In this document: in pieces, positions 27,617 to 35,827 of the stretch
Position numbering within the stretch: position 1 is the stretch's first letter
Layout: every line of letters starts with the position of its first letter
Origin: Paenibacillus sp. PL2-23
GTDB taxonomy: Bacteria > Bacillota > Bacilli > Paenibacillales > Paenibacillaceae
Direction of reading: 5' to 3'
Length of the DNA: 64,000 nt
Assembly: GCF_040834005.1 (NCBI RefSeq)
Contig: NZ_CP162129.1
Coordinates: 3,930,001-3,994,000, forward strand
Notes under the pieces: model-generated
Told to the model about the DNA's origin: nothing
The model's input: the letters and a program-made list of their open reading frames with translations, nothing else
Databases searched by the model: none
Program-made: the position numbers and the translations under genes

Positions 27617-30600
27617 GCTCCTCAGCAACAGTAAACGTGTCGCCATAGATTCGGTCGCACGATGCGGCGGCATTCCGTTGGAAGGCGCGATTCTGCCTTT
27701 CAAACGCAAAGCCCTTCAAATGCACCTTCTGGCGCAGCACAAAGCAGATGGATGTTATCCCCCTCAGCCGTTTGGCCAAGCGATACGTCTCCTCCTGGTA
27801 TACATTCCATCTCGAGGGCTTCTGATACACAACATCGGCGACCATACTGCTGCCCTCCTCGTCCGGCATCCCTTCCCATATCTGCAGCGAATAAGGCTCG
27901 TCCGACAAGGCGAAGATCGGTATCGTTATTGTATCGGAGCCGTACGGACCGAAGTCGATATCGCGGTATCCGACCTGCGTCTCGCCGTCCCTGCTGGTCG
28001 CTACGCCGCGCTCGTTGCCGTTGCCGATCTCTCCCTTGCCATAATCGTATAATCCGGCCGATATGAAGCCATAGGGATCCTTGTAGGCGGTCCCCAGCCC
28101 CGATGCCTGAAATTCCAGCTGCGAGATAAGCTTTGTCTTCTCCGTTCCGTTCCGGCTTGTGCAGCGGAGGCGGAAGGAGCCGTCGCCAATTGCCGTAACC
28201 TTGGCGGCAAGACCGTTCGCTTCGACCTTTGCTAGATTGGAATCGATACCCTCGTCCGTTACAACCCGCCATTCCACATCGCGATAGGATGTGTTGGCCG
28301 GCCATAGCCTCGCCTCCACAGTCAGCTCTCTTATGGTCTCGTCGAACCTCTGGCCCTGGCGGCTTATCAATTCAATTTTGCGCAGCGGCATCTCCTCCGC
28401 GTGTCCCGTTAAAAGCGGCAGCGCAGCATGCACAGCGTCCGCGGATACCCCCGCCTGCACATGCAAGGCTTGACGGGAGAGAAAAGTTGCCGTAACGGAG
28501 GACATCCCCTCCGAGTGGACCGTCACGCCGATTGTGCCGGGCTGAAGCGTCGATCCGATAATGGCCATGAGCTTACCGCTGAATAGACGCCTGCTTACTC
28601 CTTTGTATGGATCATAGTCCGTGCTGTCGCCATTGTCCAGACCAAGAAGCCGCCCTGGACCCGACACCTCTACACGAACGCGGTTGTTGGCGTTGTCAAC
28701 GGAATTGCCCTCCCTGTCCAGCATGCCAATTTCGACAAAAAGCAAATCTTGCCCGTCGGCAGCCAGCTCCTCCTTGTCCGCGAGCAGACAGATTGAAGCT
28801 GCGTCGCCGAAGGAGCATCTGGCATCCGTTGCAATGACAACGCCGTTCTCGTCGTAAGCGATCGCACGCAGCTCTCCAGCTCTGTAAGGCACCTTCCACC
28901 AGCCAACAATTTGTGTGCCATGCTTATGATGGGTGTGGAACACTCCCTCGCTGCTGCCATTCACAAGCAGCTCCACCTTAGGCGCATTGGAGCAGACGCG
29001 GACGTCGATCAGTTGACCGTCATTGAAATCCCAATAAGGGAAAATATGCACCATGGGCGCTTCCCGATAATCGGTCCATGCCGATTGATAGATGTAATAG
29101 GAATCCTTCGGGAAGGTAGCGGTATCGATTTGGCCGAAATAGCTGTTCTTCGTATGATAGGGAGTCGGCTCTCCGATATAGTCGAAGCCCGTCCATAGAA
29201 ATTGGCCCAGGGAGAACGATGTGTCCCGCTCCGCAATAATGCAGGCTTCCGCGGATTTCGCGCCCCAGCTGGTGGAGCTGTTGCCAAGCGCCGAGCACTG
29301 CTCGTCGTCGTCAGCGAGAATAGACTTGTCGAAAGGAAAATGATAAACGCCGCGGCTCTGCACGACGGAAGCCGTCTCGCTGCCGTAGATGATCCAGTCG
29401 GGATGCTCCTCGTGATGCCGGCGATAATATTTCTCCGCATAGTTATAGCCTGCCAGCTTGACGATATCCGCGCACTTCCTCGCGTTCTCCCATGGCATAT
29501 AATTGGAGCCAATCGTCGGCCTTGCGTTTTCCTTCATATCGAACTCCCGAACATACCCGGCCAGCAGGCGAGTCAGCTCCTGGCCTCGCTCGTCAGCATG
29601 TGTGTCGTAGATTTTATTACCAATGCTCCACATCAGCAAGCTTGGATGATTGCGGTCGCGCAGCACCCAGCTTCTTGCGTCGCGGTATGCCCAATCCGCG
29701 AAAAACCTTGCAAAATCATAAGGCGTCTTCGGACGCTCCCACATGTCGTACAATTCGGAGACAACGAACAGCCCCATCTCATCCGCCAGCTCCATCAGCT
29801 CCGGCGCAGGCACATTATGCGCCGTGCGGATCGCGTTAACGCCCATCCTCTTCAGGATATCGAATCTTCTTCGCAGCGCCTGCTTGTTGAACGCGGCTCC
29901 AAGCGAGCCGAGGTCGTGATGCTCGCAGACCCCGTTCAGCTTCATGCGTACTCCGTTCACTCGAAGTCCGAGCTCGGGATTCATATCGATGAAGCGGAAG
30001 CCGATATGCTGCGTAATCGTCTCCAAGAGCGCGCCTTTGGAGCCGGCTGCGCTCAGCGTCGTCACAAGCTGATATAAGCTTGGAGAAGCCGGACTCCAGA
30101 GCTGTGGAGCGTGCACCGTCAGCGTCTGAATGTCGCGTTGGTGGGGGCTTTCGCCTCTGTCGACCCTCTGCTCGCTCTTCGCGACCGGCTGACCATTGTA
30201 CAGGATGCGATGCTCCAGGATCGCTCCCATCTCGGCTCTCACATCCGTCTCGACCTCAACACTCCAGGCCTCATCCCGCTGCTGGATGGAGACGTATATG
30301 CCGTCTGTCTCGATATAGTGGCTGCCTCTAGTCTTCAGCCAGACATTGCGATAAATGCCCGCTCCCGAATACCAGCGGCTGTTCGGACTTTGATACGTGA
30401 CTTTGACAAGTATTTCGTTCTCGCCCTGAACAAGGGCGTCTGTGATGTCGTGCTCGAAGGAGGTATAGCCATTCTTCCACTCGCCGACAAAGCCTCCGTT
30501 CACATACACCGCCGAATCCATATATACCCCGTCAAAATAGAGCAGCAGCCTCTGCCCTTCCATCTCCGGATTCAGGACAAAAGATTTACAATACCAGCCG

Positions 30601-30749
30601 ATGCCGTTTTCGTACAACGCCGTCGTCTGATAGATCAGCCAATCATGCGGCAGATCGACCGGCTTGAAGCTGAGGCCGCCGCTATCCAAGGTGTCCAACC
30701 CGCTCTTGGCGAACTTCCATCCATCATTAAATAACGTCTTCGTATTCAT
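27573..30749 (-). CDS. GH2 beta-galactosidase-family protein, likely damaged (acid/base Glu replaced by Lys; 3' frameshift)
   Basis: About 1058 residues as read. N-terminal sugar-binding sandwich (FNDGWKFAKSG, DLPHDWLIYQ, RWYSGAGIYRNVWL), Ig-like domain, barrel (NGVCEHHDLGSLGAAFN, IRTAHNVPAPELMELADEMG, RNHPSLLMWSIGNK), then Big-type and further C-terminal domains. GH2 enzymes need Glu in WSIGNE as acid/base; here codon 379 (29613-29615) is AAA, Lys. The probable nucleophile Glu in IIYGSETAS is present. Near the 3' end the frame slips so the last authentic residues are replaced by about 15 unrelated ones. ATG 30749 follows AAGGGGGC. Expected role: release of galactose from xyloglucan side chains; as read, activity is doubtful. 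Confidence 0.85.
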   Translation of the reverse strand: MNTKTLFNDGWKFAKSGLDTLDSGGLSFKPVDLPHDWLIYQTTALYENGIGWYCKSFVLNPEMEGQRLLLYFDGVYMDSAVYVNGGFVGEWKNGYTSFEHDITDALVQGENEILVKVTYQSPNSRWYSGAGIYRNVWLKTRGSHYIETDGIYVSIQQRDEAWSVEVETDVRAEMGAILEHRILYNGQPVAKSEQRVDRGESPHQRDIQTLTVHAPQLWSPASPSLYQLVTTLSAAGSKGALLETITQHIGFRFIDMNPELGLRVNGVRMKLNGVCEHHDLGSLGAAFNKQALRRRFDILKRMGVNAIRTAHNVPAPELMELADEMGLFVVSELYDMWERPKTPYDFARFFADWAYRDARSWVLRDRNHPSLLMWSIGNKIYDTHADERGQELTRLLAGYVREFDMKENARPTIGSNYMPWENARKCADIVKLAGYNYAEKYYRRHHEEHPDWIIYGSETASVVQSRGVYHFPFDKSILADDDEQCSALGNSSTSWGAKSAEACIIAERDTSFSLGQFLWTGFDYIGEPTPYHTKNSYFGQIDTATFPKDSYYIYQSAWTDYREAPMVHIFPYWDFNDGQLIDVRVCSNAPKVELLVNGSSEGVFHTHHKHGTQIVGWWKVPYRAGELRAIAYDENGVVIATDARCSFGDAASICLLADKEELAADGQDLLFVEIGMLDREGNSVDNANNRVRVEVSGPGRLLGLDNGDSTDYDPYKGVSRRLFSGKLMAIIGSTLQPGTIGVTVHSEGMSSVTATFLSRQALHVQAGVSADAVHAALPLLTGHAEEMPLRKIELISRQGQRFDETIRELTVEARLWPANTSYRDVEWRVVTDEGIDSNLAKVEANGLAAKVTAIGDGSFRLRCTSRNGTEKTKLISQLEFQASGLGTAYKDPYGFISAGLYDYGKGEIGNGNERGVATSRDGETQVGYRDIDFGPYGSDTITIPIFALSDEPYSLQIWEGMPDEEGSSMVADVVYQKPSRWNVYQEETYRLAKRLRGITSICFVLRQKVHLKGFAFERQNRAFQRNAAASCDRIYGDTFTVAEERREQCLAGISVFGF

Positions 30750-30815
30750 CGGGCTTGCCCCCTTCTAAACACTTCCATGTATAACCTCTATAGTAGCACG
30801 TAATATGACCCGCAA

Positions 30816-30865
30816 GAAAAAAATAAAAAAGCCGCTCATCCGATACATAATCGGATAAGCGGCTT
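30816..30865 (-). terminator. Terminator after the HD-domain gene
   Basis: On the minus strand AAGCCGCTTATCCGAT, a short loop, and ATCGGATGAGCGGCTT form a 16-bp stem with one G.T pair, followed by TTTTTATTTTTTT. A strong rho-independent terminator that separates the housekeeping genes from the GH2 promoter. Confidence 0.92.
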
Positions 30866-30873
30866 CTCTCGCT

Positions 30874-31518
30874 TCAAGCCGGGCGATCGATACGGCCCAG
30901 CGCTTCGTCTGTAATGCGCCGGATATCAACCGTGGATACAATTTCATCATTCACCATGTCCGGCAAAATATGATTCAAAAAGTAGCGAACGCAATGCAAA
31001 TCGATATGATTGATTTTGATGAGCGCATCGCGGTACATTTTGATAAATTCCTTCTCCGTATTGCCCCGCCGGAGCTCGGCGAACGCCTCGTACACCTGGT
31101 CCAGCTTATCGGCGACCTCCAGAATAAGCCCCTCTACGGAATCGTCCTTGCCCTCCCGAAGCTGGTTATGGAAGATGGACTTGAACTCGTCCGGTATATG
31201 CTCCTCGATGAAGTTGTATACCATACCCTCTTCAACCTGCTGGATCAGCTTCCGCAATTCGGGGGACGAATGCTTGACTGGCGTCTTGATATCGCCGATG
31301 AAGATTTCCCCGTAGTCATGGCTGCTCGTAATTTCATACAGCTTCTTCCAATCAATCGTGACGCCGTTTCGTTCCTCAATATCGGCCAGCGTCTTGGCAT
31401 ACTGCACGACCTTCCATGAATGGGCGGCAACGCTATGCTCTTCAAATTTGAATTTGCCGGGACAGCGAATGATCCGTTCCAATTCATTTAAAGAGCGAAA
31501 GTAATAATGAATACCCAT
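30874..31518 (-). CDS. HD-domain phosphohydrolase (YfbR-like)
   Basis: A 214-residue soluble protein. Metal ligands of the HD fold are visible: EEHSVAAHSWKV (His), SSHDYGEIFIGD (the HD pair) and EVADKLDQV (Asp). The nearest known type is the YfbR/YqeK-like 5'-deoxynucleotidase and related HD hydrolases. I chose ATG 31518 (MGIHYYFRSLNELERI) because GGAGGAGGA stands eight bases upstream; the longer frame has no such site. It follows the exonuclease gene on the same strand and ends with a strong terminator. The substrate is not known. Confidence 0.82.
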   Translation of the reverse strand: MGIHYYFRSLNELERIIRCPGKFKFEEHSVAAHSWKVVQYAKTLADIEERNGVTIDWKKLYEITSSHDYGEIFIGDIKTPVKHSSPELRKLIQQVEEGMVYNFIEEHIPDEFKSIFHNQLREGKDDSVEGLILEVADKLDQVYEAFAELRRGNTEKEFIKMYRDALIKINHIDLHCVRYFLNHILPDMVNDEIVSTVDIRRITDEALGRIDRPA

Positions 31519-31610
31519 GAACCATTCCTCCTCCGTTCTCCGGTGCAGGAATAGCATACGACACAATTGTAAAGTTCAATTGAAAGAATTGATAAGCTTA
31601 CGTTAAAACT

Positions 31611-32477
31611 TTAGCTGATCAAAGAGACCAGGCTTCTGAACTCCAGCTCCTCGAACTTGCTGAGCACCATTTCCCGTTCGTAGCACCAGCCGCAAGCTGC
31701 GAGCTCCGCCGCAAGGGGAGCATCTCTGCGGATGGTGGCCAGGTCGCGGGACAAATGCAGCATGTCCAGATCCGCTTCGATCTTTGCGCGAATCGTCTTG
31801 GAGACCGCATCGAGGTTCGCCAGCAATCCTTCAATGGAGCCATGCTCCAGAATGAGCTTCAGCGCTGTTTTTTCGCCGATGCCCTTCACGCCGGGATAGT
31901 TGTCGCTTGTATCGCCCATCAGCCCTTTGAGGTCGATAATTTGCAGAGGCGTAAGCTGACGCTCCTCCAGAAGGACAGCCGGCGTATACACCATATAGTT
32001 GCCGATGCCTTTTTTCATAATGGCTACAGACACCCGGTCATCCACAAGCTGCAGCATATCATGGTCTCCCGTTACGATCACGATGTCAGCCTGATCCTTG
32101 AACATCATGGACAGCGTACCGATACAATCATCCGCTTCGTAGCCCTCGATGCCGAGATTAGGCACATTGAAGCTGGCGACAACCTCCTTCACCAGCTCGA
32201 ACTGCGGTATAAGATCCTCCGGCGCATCGGGACGATTCGACTTGTACCCGTCGTATTGCTCCGTCCGGAATGTCTTGCTTCCCATATCCCAGCAGCATAT
32301 CACATGCGTTGGATCAAATTTGCTAATGGCATCCATGAAATACCGGACAAAACCATGCACCGCGTTGACGGGCACTCCCGCGCTTGTCCTTCTGATGCTG
32401 CCTGTGAACGAGGTTGCAAAGTATGCCCGGAACAATATAGCCATTCCGTCCACTAATAACAGCCTTTGTTGGCTCAT
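31611..32477 (-). CDS. 5'-3' exonuclease / flap endonuclease (YpcP-like)
   Basis: A 288-residue stand-alone homologue of the 5'-nuclease domain of DNA polymerase I. Acidic metal ligands appear in LLLVDGMAILFRAY, CCWDMGSKTFRTEQYDGYKSN, EGYEADDCIGTL, VIVTGDHDMLQL and LMGDTSDNYPGVKGIGEKTA, the last containing the helix-hairpin-helix that holds duplex DNA. It would remove RNA primers and flaps during replication and repair. ATG 32477 follows GAAGGGGGC. A duplicate of the polA domain is common in Bacillota. Confidence 0.92.
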   Translation of the reverse strand: MSQQRLLLVDGMAILFRAYFATSFTGSIRRTSAGVPVNAVHGFVRYFMDAISKFDPTHVICCWDMGSKTFRTEQYDGYKSNRPDAPEDLIPQFELVKEVVASFNVPNLGIEGYEADDCIGTLSMMFKDQADIVIVTGDHDMLQLVDDRVSVAIMKKGIGNYMVYTPAVLLEERQLTPLQIIDLKGLMGDTSDNYPGVKGIGEKTALKLILEHGSIEGLLANLDAVSKTIRAKIEADLDMLHLSRDLATIRRDAPLAAELAACGWCYEREMVLSKFEELEFRSLVSLIS

Positions 32478-32511
32478 TGTGCTGATCCGCCCCCTTCTAT
32501 CTTTGCGCTCA

Positions 32512-33765
32512 TTATATCACATGCTCGCCTCTGATGAAGCGTCCAATTCGTGCCGCCGCTTCCAGCAGCCTCTCCTCCGATTCCACAAGCGCGATGCGCA
32601 CGTAGCCCTCTCCCTCTTGGCCAAAGGCTTCGCCAGGCACAACAACAACACCTGTCGCCTTGAGCATTTCCTGGGAAATGGTTCTCGAGGTCCATGGCGT
32701 CCCTAAGTCCCAGGACATGGACGGCAGCTTCGCCCATACGAACATCGTGGCGGCTGGCATATCCACAGCCCACCCCTCCGATCGCAGCGCATGCACAAAG
32801 CTGTTGCGCCGACGCTCGTACAGGGCTCCAGCTTTGACGTAAGCTGGATTCGACATCGCCTACTGCAAAGCGACGACAGCCGCCTCCTGCACGGGATCAA
32901 AAGCGCCATAATCAATATTCGCCTTAAGCTCTCTGAGCGCGCCTACCGCCTCAGCGTTGCCGACCAGGAAGCCGAGGCGGCAGCCCGCCATGTTGAAGCT
33001 CTTCGACATGGAATGGAACTCCACGGCCTGCGCCATGGCTCCCGGCACCTGCAAGACGCTGGGCGGCTCCATGCCGTCAAAGCCCATTTCGGAATAGGCC
33101 AGATCGTGTACAACCAGCACTCCATGCTCCCGCGCCTTATTCACCAGCTCCTCGAAAAAGCTGAGGCTGGCAACCGCGGACAGCGGATTGTTGGGATAAT
33201 TGAGCAAAATAAATTTGGCCCGCTTCCAGGCCTCATCGGTGATCGCGTCCAGGTCGGGCATGAAGCCCTTGTCCGCCCGCAGCGGCATCGAAATCGGCTC
33301 CACACCAGCCAGCGCAAGCGAGGCGGCGTATATCGGATACCCGGGATCCGGAAGCAACGCCGCATCGCCGGGATCACACAAAGCCATAGCCAGATGAGCT
33401 AGTCCGTCCTGTGAACCAAGCAGCGTGAGAATTTCACTTTCTGGATCAGCATCAACCCCGAACCGATGCTTCATCCAGGCAGCGGCTGCTTCCTTAAACG
33501 GCATGCCGGCTTTGGTAGCGGGATAGGCGTACATATCCGTCCGCAGCGCGGCGTCGGCTAGCGCTCGCCGAACCGCCTCCGACGGCGGCTGATCCGGGCT
33601 TCCAATGCCGAGATCAATCATATCGGTGCCATTGGCGGCAGCTGCCCGCTTCCAGGCCGCCACCTCCGAGAAGATGGAGGAGCCGAGCTGCGACAGCCTG
33701 TGTGATCTCCACGTTTTACCCGATGGCTCATCCTCGCAGAAGCCTTTATTCCCTCTGTTATTCAT
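32512..33765 (-). pseudogene. PLP-dependent class I aminotransferase interrupted by an in-frame TAG
   Basis: The two parts, 33765 to 32863 and 32859 to 32512, are in the same frame and separated only by a TAG at 32860-32862, at VVALQ-stop-AMSNPAYVKAGALYE. The first part has the fold-type I motifs DLGIGSPDQPP, LPDPGYPIY, LNYPNNPLSAV, LAYSEMGFDG and the PLP lysine in SMSKSFNMAGCRLGF. The second has the C-terminal domain with WAKLP and YVRIALVESEERL. Without the stop it would be a normal ~417-residue enzyme related to LL-diaminopimelate/aspartate aminotransferases. A single-base change such as GAG to TAG explains it. The first half alone would lack the C-terminal domain that closes the active site. 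It overlaps the ArsC-like gene by 8 bases. Confidence 0.85.
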
Positions 33766-34129
33766 GACCGCCCCATTGCTGCTCGAACAGCTCCTCCTTG
33801 TACCCAACCGTAACCTTCTTGCCGTCAGTAACGATTGGACGCTTAATCAGCATGCCATGCTGTGACAGCAAATCCAGCTTCTCCTCCTCCGACATGGCAG
33901 GCAGCTTGTCCTTCAGTCCCAGCTCGCGATAGACCTCGCCAGACGTGTTGAACAGCTTTTTAATATCCATACCGCTGATCGCAAGCAGCTCCTTCAGCTC
34001 CTTTGCAGAAGGCGTATCGTTAACGATATCCCTCGTGGTCACCTCATTGCCTTTGGCCTTCAGCGATTTCACCGCCGCTCTGCATGTACTGCATTTCGGA
34101 TATTCAATAATGGTCACTTTATTCCCCAT
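33758..34129 (-). CDS. ArsC/Spx-family thioredoxin-fold protein (YusI-like)
   Basis: A 123-residue protein with the ArsC-family N-terminus VTIIEYPKCSTCRAAVKSLK (CxxC at the active site), RDIVNDTPSAKELKELLAIS and the cis-Pro region KRPIVTDGKKVTVGYKEELF. The family includes arsenate reductase and Spx/MgsR regulators; this short form without the Spx C-terminal features most resembles YusI-type putative reductases. ATG 34129 has GGGAG five bases upstream; a longer frame to 34240 has no support. It lies between the RluD-like gene and the broken aminotransferase. Confidence 0.88.
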   Translation of the reverse strand: MGNKVTIIEYPKCSTCRAAVKSLKAKGNEVTTRDIVNDTPSAKELKELLAISGMDIKKLFNTSGEVYRELGLKDKLPAMSEEEKLDLLSQHGMLIKRPIVTDGKKVTVGYKEELFEQQWGGHE

Positions 34130-34205
34130 AATAGCTCCCAATAACCCCTTTCTATGCTCCAGCTTCCAGCGAAGCTGGAGGCTGGCGCCTGACTGCGCAT
34201 GTCGA

Positions 34206-35159
34206 TTAAACTTGCGAAAGCAGCTGCTCCAGATGAGCAAGCTCCGCAGGAAGCGCCGCCGTCCACTCCATTCTAACCCTCAGCATAGGATGCGTTAGAC
34301 CCAGCGTCTCCGCATGGAGCGCCTGGCGCCCGACGGCTGACTCCCATTCCGCCACGCCATTCTCGCCGGGACCATACAACTTGTCGCCGATGAGCGGACA
34401 GCCAACGTGCTTCATATGAACGCGGATCTGATGCGTTCGCCCCGTCTCAAGCTTCAGCCTGACAGAAGACGCAGCTAGCCCGCTGTCGCCCTTGTAGCTT
34501 CTCATTACCTCATACCGTGTAAGGGAAGGATAACCTTCCGGAGTGACCACGCGCAGATGCGGCTGCTCCTTGTCGCGGTCAATCGGCTCGTCCACAACGC
34601 CCGATTGCTCGGGAGGGACACCATATACATAAGCGCGATACAGCTTCGTCATTTCGCCCGCTTGCAGCTGCTCGGACAGCTGCTGGTGCACGTAGCCCGT
34701 TTTGGCTATGGCGACCAGCCCCGACGTTTCTTCATCGAGTCTGTGGATGGGCCTGAATCGGACCTTCTCCCCCTTGTCCAGCCAATGCCTGACCACGCCG
34801 TTCGCCAGCGTGCCGGTATAATGGCCATGCGTCGGATGCACGATCATGCCTGCCGGCTTGTTCACGATCAGCAGGTACTCATCCTCATACACAATATCCA
34901 GCGGTATGGGCTGAGGGAGAATGTCGTCGGACTGCTCCCGCTCCATCCGAAGCCGAATGATGTCGCCGGCCGCCACTTTGGCATTCGTGTAGACTCGCTG
35001 CTCGTTAACGGTCAGTCCATGCTCCGTCAGCTTGACCTGAGAGAGCAGCTTCCTTGATACGCCGAGCCTGCGCTCCAGCACCTTCCGGACTTCCTTGCCC
35101 GCGTCTTCGGCAGCCACTTTCACGACAAGCGGCGCGTAATACTGTTCGTTGATGTCCAA
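34206..35159 (-). CDS. RluD-family RNA pseudouridine synthase
   Basis: About 317 residues. An N-terminal S4 RNA-binding domain (VRKVLERRLGVSRKLLSQVK, LTVNEQRVYTNAKVAAGDII) precedes the catalytic domain, whose Asp is in PIHRLDEETSGLVAIAKT. Further motifs are VNKPAGMIVHPTHGH and LETGRTHQIRVHMKHVGCPL. It converts uridines of rRNA to pseudouridine. No ATG lies near the domain start; the TTG at 35159 has GGTGG eight bases upstream, just after the stop of the cobalamin adenosyltransferase gene, so I prefer it. It may be co-transcribed with that gene. Confidence 0.9.
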   Translation of the reverse strand: MDINEQYYAPLVVKVAAEDAGKEVRKVLERRLGVSRKLLSQVKLTEHGLTVNEQRVYTNAKVAAGDIIRLRMEREQSDDILPQPIPLDIVYEDEYLLIVNKPAGMIVHPTHGHYTGTLANGVVRHWLDKGEKVRFRPIHRLDEETSGLVAIAKTGYVHQQLSEQLQAGEMTKLYRAYVYGVPPEQSGVVDEPIDRDKEQPHLRVVTPEGYPSLTRYEVMRSYKGDSGLAASSVRLKLETGRTHQIRVHMKHVGCPLIGDKLYGPGENGVAEWESAVGRQALHAETLGLTHPMLRVRMEWTAALPAELAHLEQLLSQV

Positions 35160-35172
35160 TTCCGCCGCCACC

Positions 35173-35751
35173 TTACGATTGCTTTTTCCGCTTGCGGAAC
35201 ACTTCCGCGCTTCTAACATATTCCGTATCCGGCACGTTCAGCTTTGCGTTGGCGACACGAGCCGCCGCAAAGAAGAAATCAGACAGCCGATTGATATAGA
35301 TCAGCACCTCTTCGTTAATGGCATGCTGCCGCGAGAGGGTGACGATCCGGCGTTCCGCCCTGCGGCATACGGTACGGCATACATGCAGCGCCGATGACAC
35401 AGCGCTCCCTCCGGGCAGAATGAAGCGTGTAACCTCAGGCGCTTCCTCTATGTACCGATCAATCCATCCTTCCAGCCGCGCGGACGGTTCTCCATCCATC
35501 TTGTAAGGCGTGCCTTCCTTCGCATACGCCAGATCGGAGCCGCAGTCGAACAGCTCCTGCTGGATGTCTACGAGCCAGCCTGCCAGCTCCTCCAGCCCCT
35601 TATGCTTCGCCGCTTCAGCCTGCGCGACGCCGACGAAGCAGTTCAGCTCGTCGATCGTTCCATACGCCTCCACTCTCGCGTCATCCTTGCTCACTCTCCC
35701 GCCAATTAACGAGGTTTCGCCCTTGTCGCCTGTTTTGGTATATAGTCGCAT
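35173..35751 (-). CDS. PduO-type ATP:cob(I)alamin adenosyltransferase
   Basis: A 192-residue protein that transfers the adenosyl group of ATP to cob(I)alamin. The N-terminal ATP loop RLYTKTGDKGETSLIGG, the segment VEAYGTIDELNCFVG and the C-terminal RTVCRRAERRIV and LIYINRLSDFFFAAAR are the family signature. ATG 35751 follows GGAGGAG. Length is normal. No other B12 gene is in the window, so it serves B12-dependent enzymes encoded elsewhere. Confidence 0.95.
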   Translation of the reverse strand: MRLYTKTGDKGETSLIGGRVSKDDARVEAYGTIDELNCFVGVAQAEAAKHKGLEELAGWLVDIQQELFDCGSDLAYAKEGTPYKMDGEPSARLEGWIDRYIEEAPEVTRFILPGGSAVSSALHVCRTVCRRAERRIVTLSRQHAINEEVLIYINRLSDFFFAAARVANAKLNVPDTEYVRSAEVFRKRKKQS

Positions 35752-35788
35752 ATGTCTCCTCCTTCATCTTATGATCCGCATAGCACAA

Positions 35789-35818
35789 CAGCAGGCAGGA
35801 ATCGATCCCGGCCTGCTG
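35789..35818 (-). terminator. Hairpin after the PatA-like aminotransferase gene
   Basis: CAGCAGGC and GCCTGCTG form an 8-bp stem around a 14-base loop; the minus strand continues TTGTGC, a weak tail. It may partly terminate the aminotransferase transcript before the adenosyltransferase gene. Confidence 0.5.
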
Positions 35819-35827
35819 CTGTTCAAC

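Noticed and set aside
30750..30815. A clear sigma-A promoter for the GH2 gene
   Set aside because: Only a TACTAT-like -10 can be seen, with no -35 at suitable spacing.
32860..32862. Recoding of TAG as pyrrolysine or by programmed read-through
   Set aside because: No pyl genes or stem-loop element are visible, the position is not known to need a special residue, and a simple nonsense mutation explains it.
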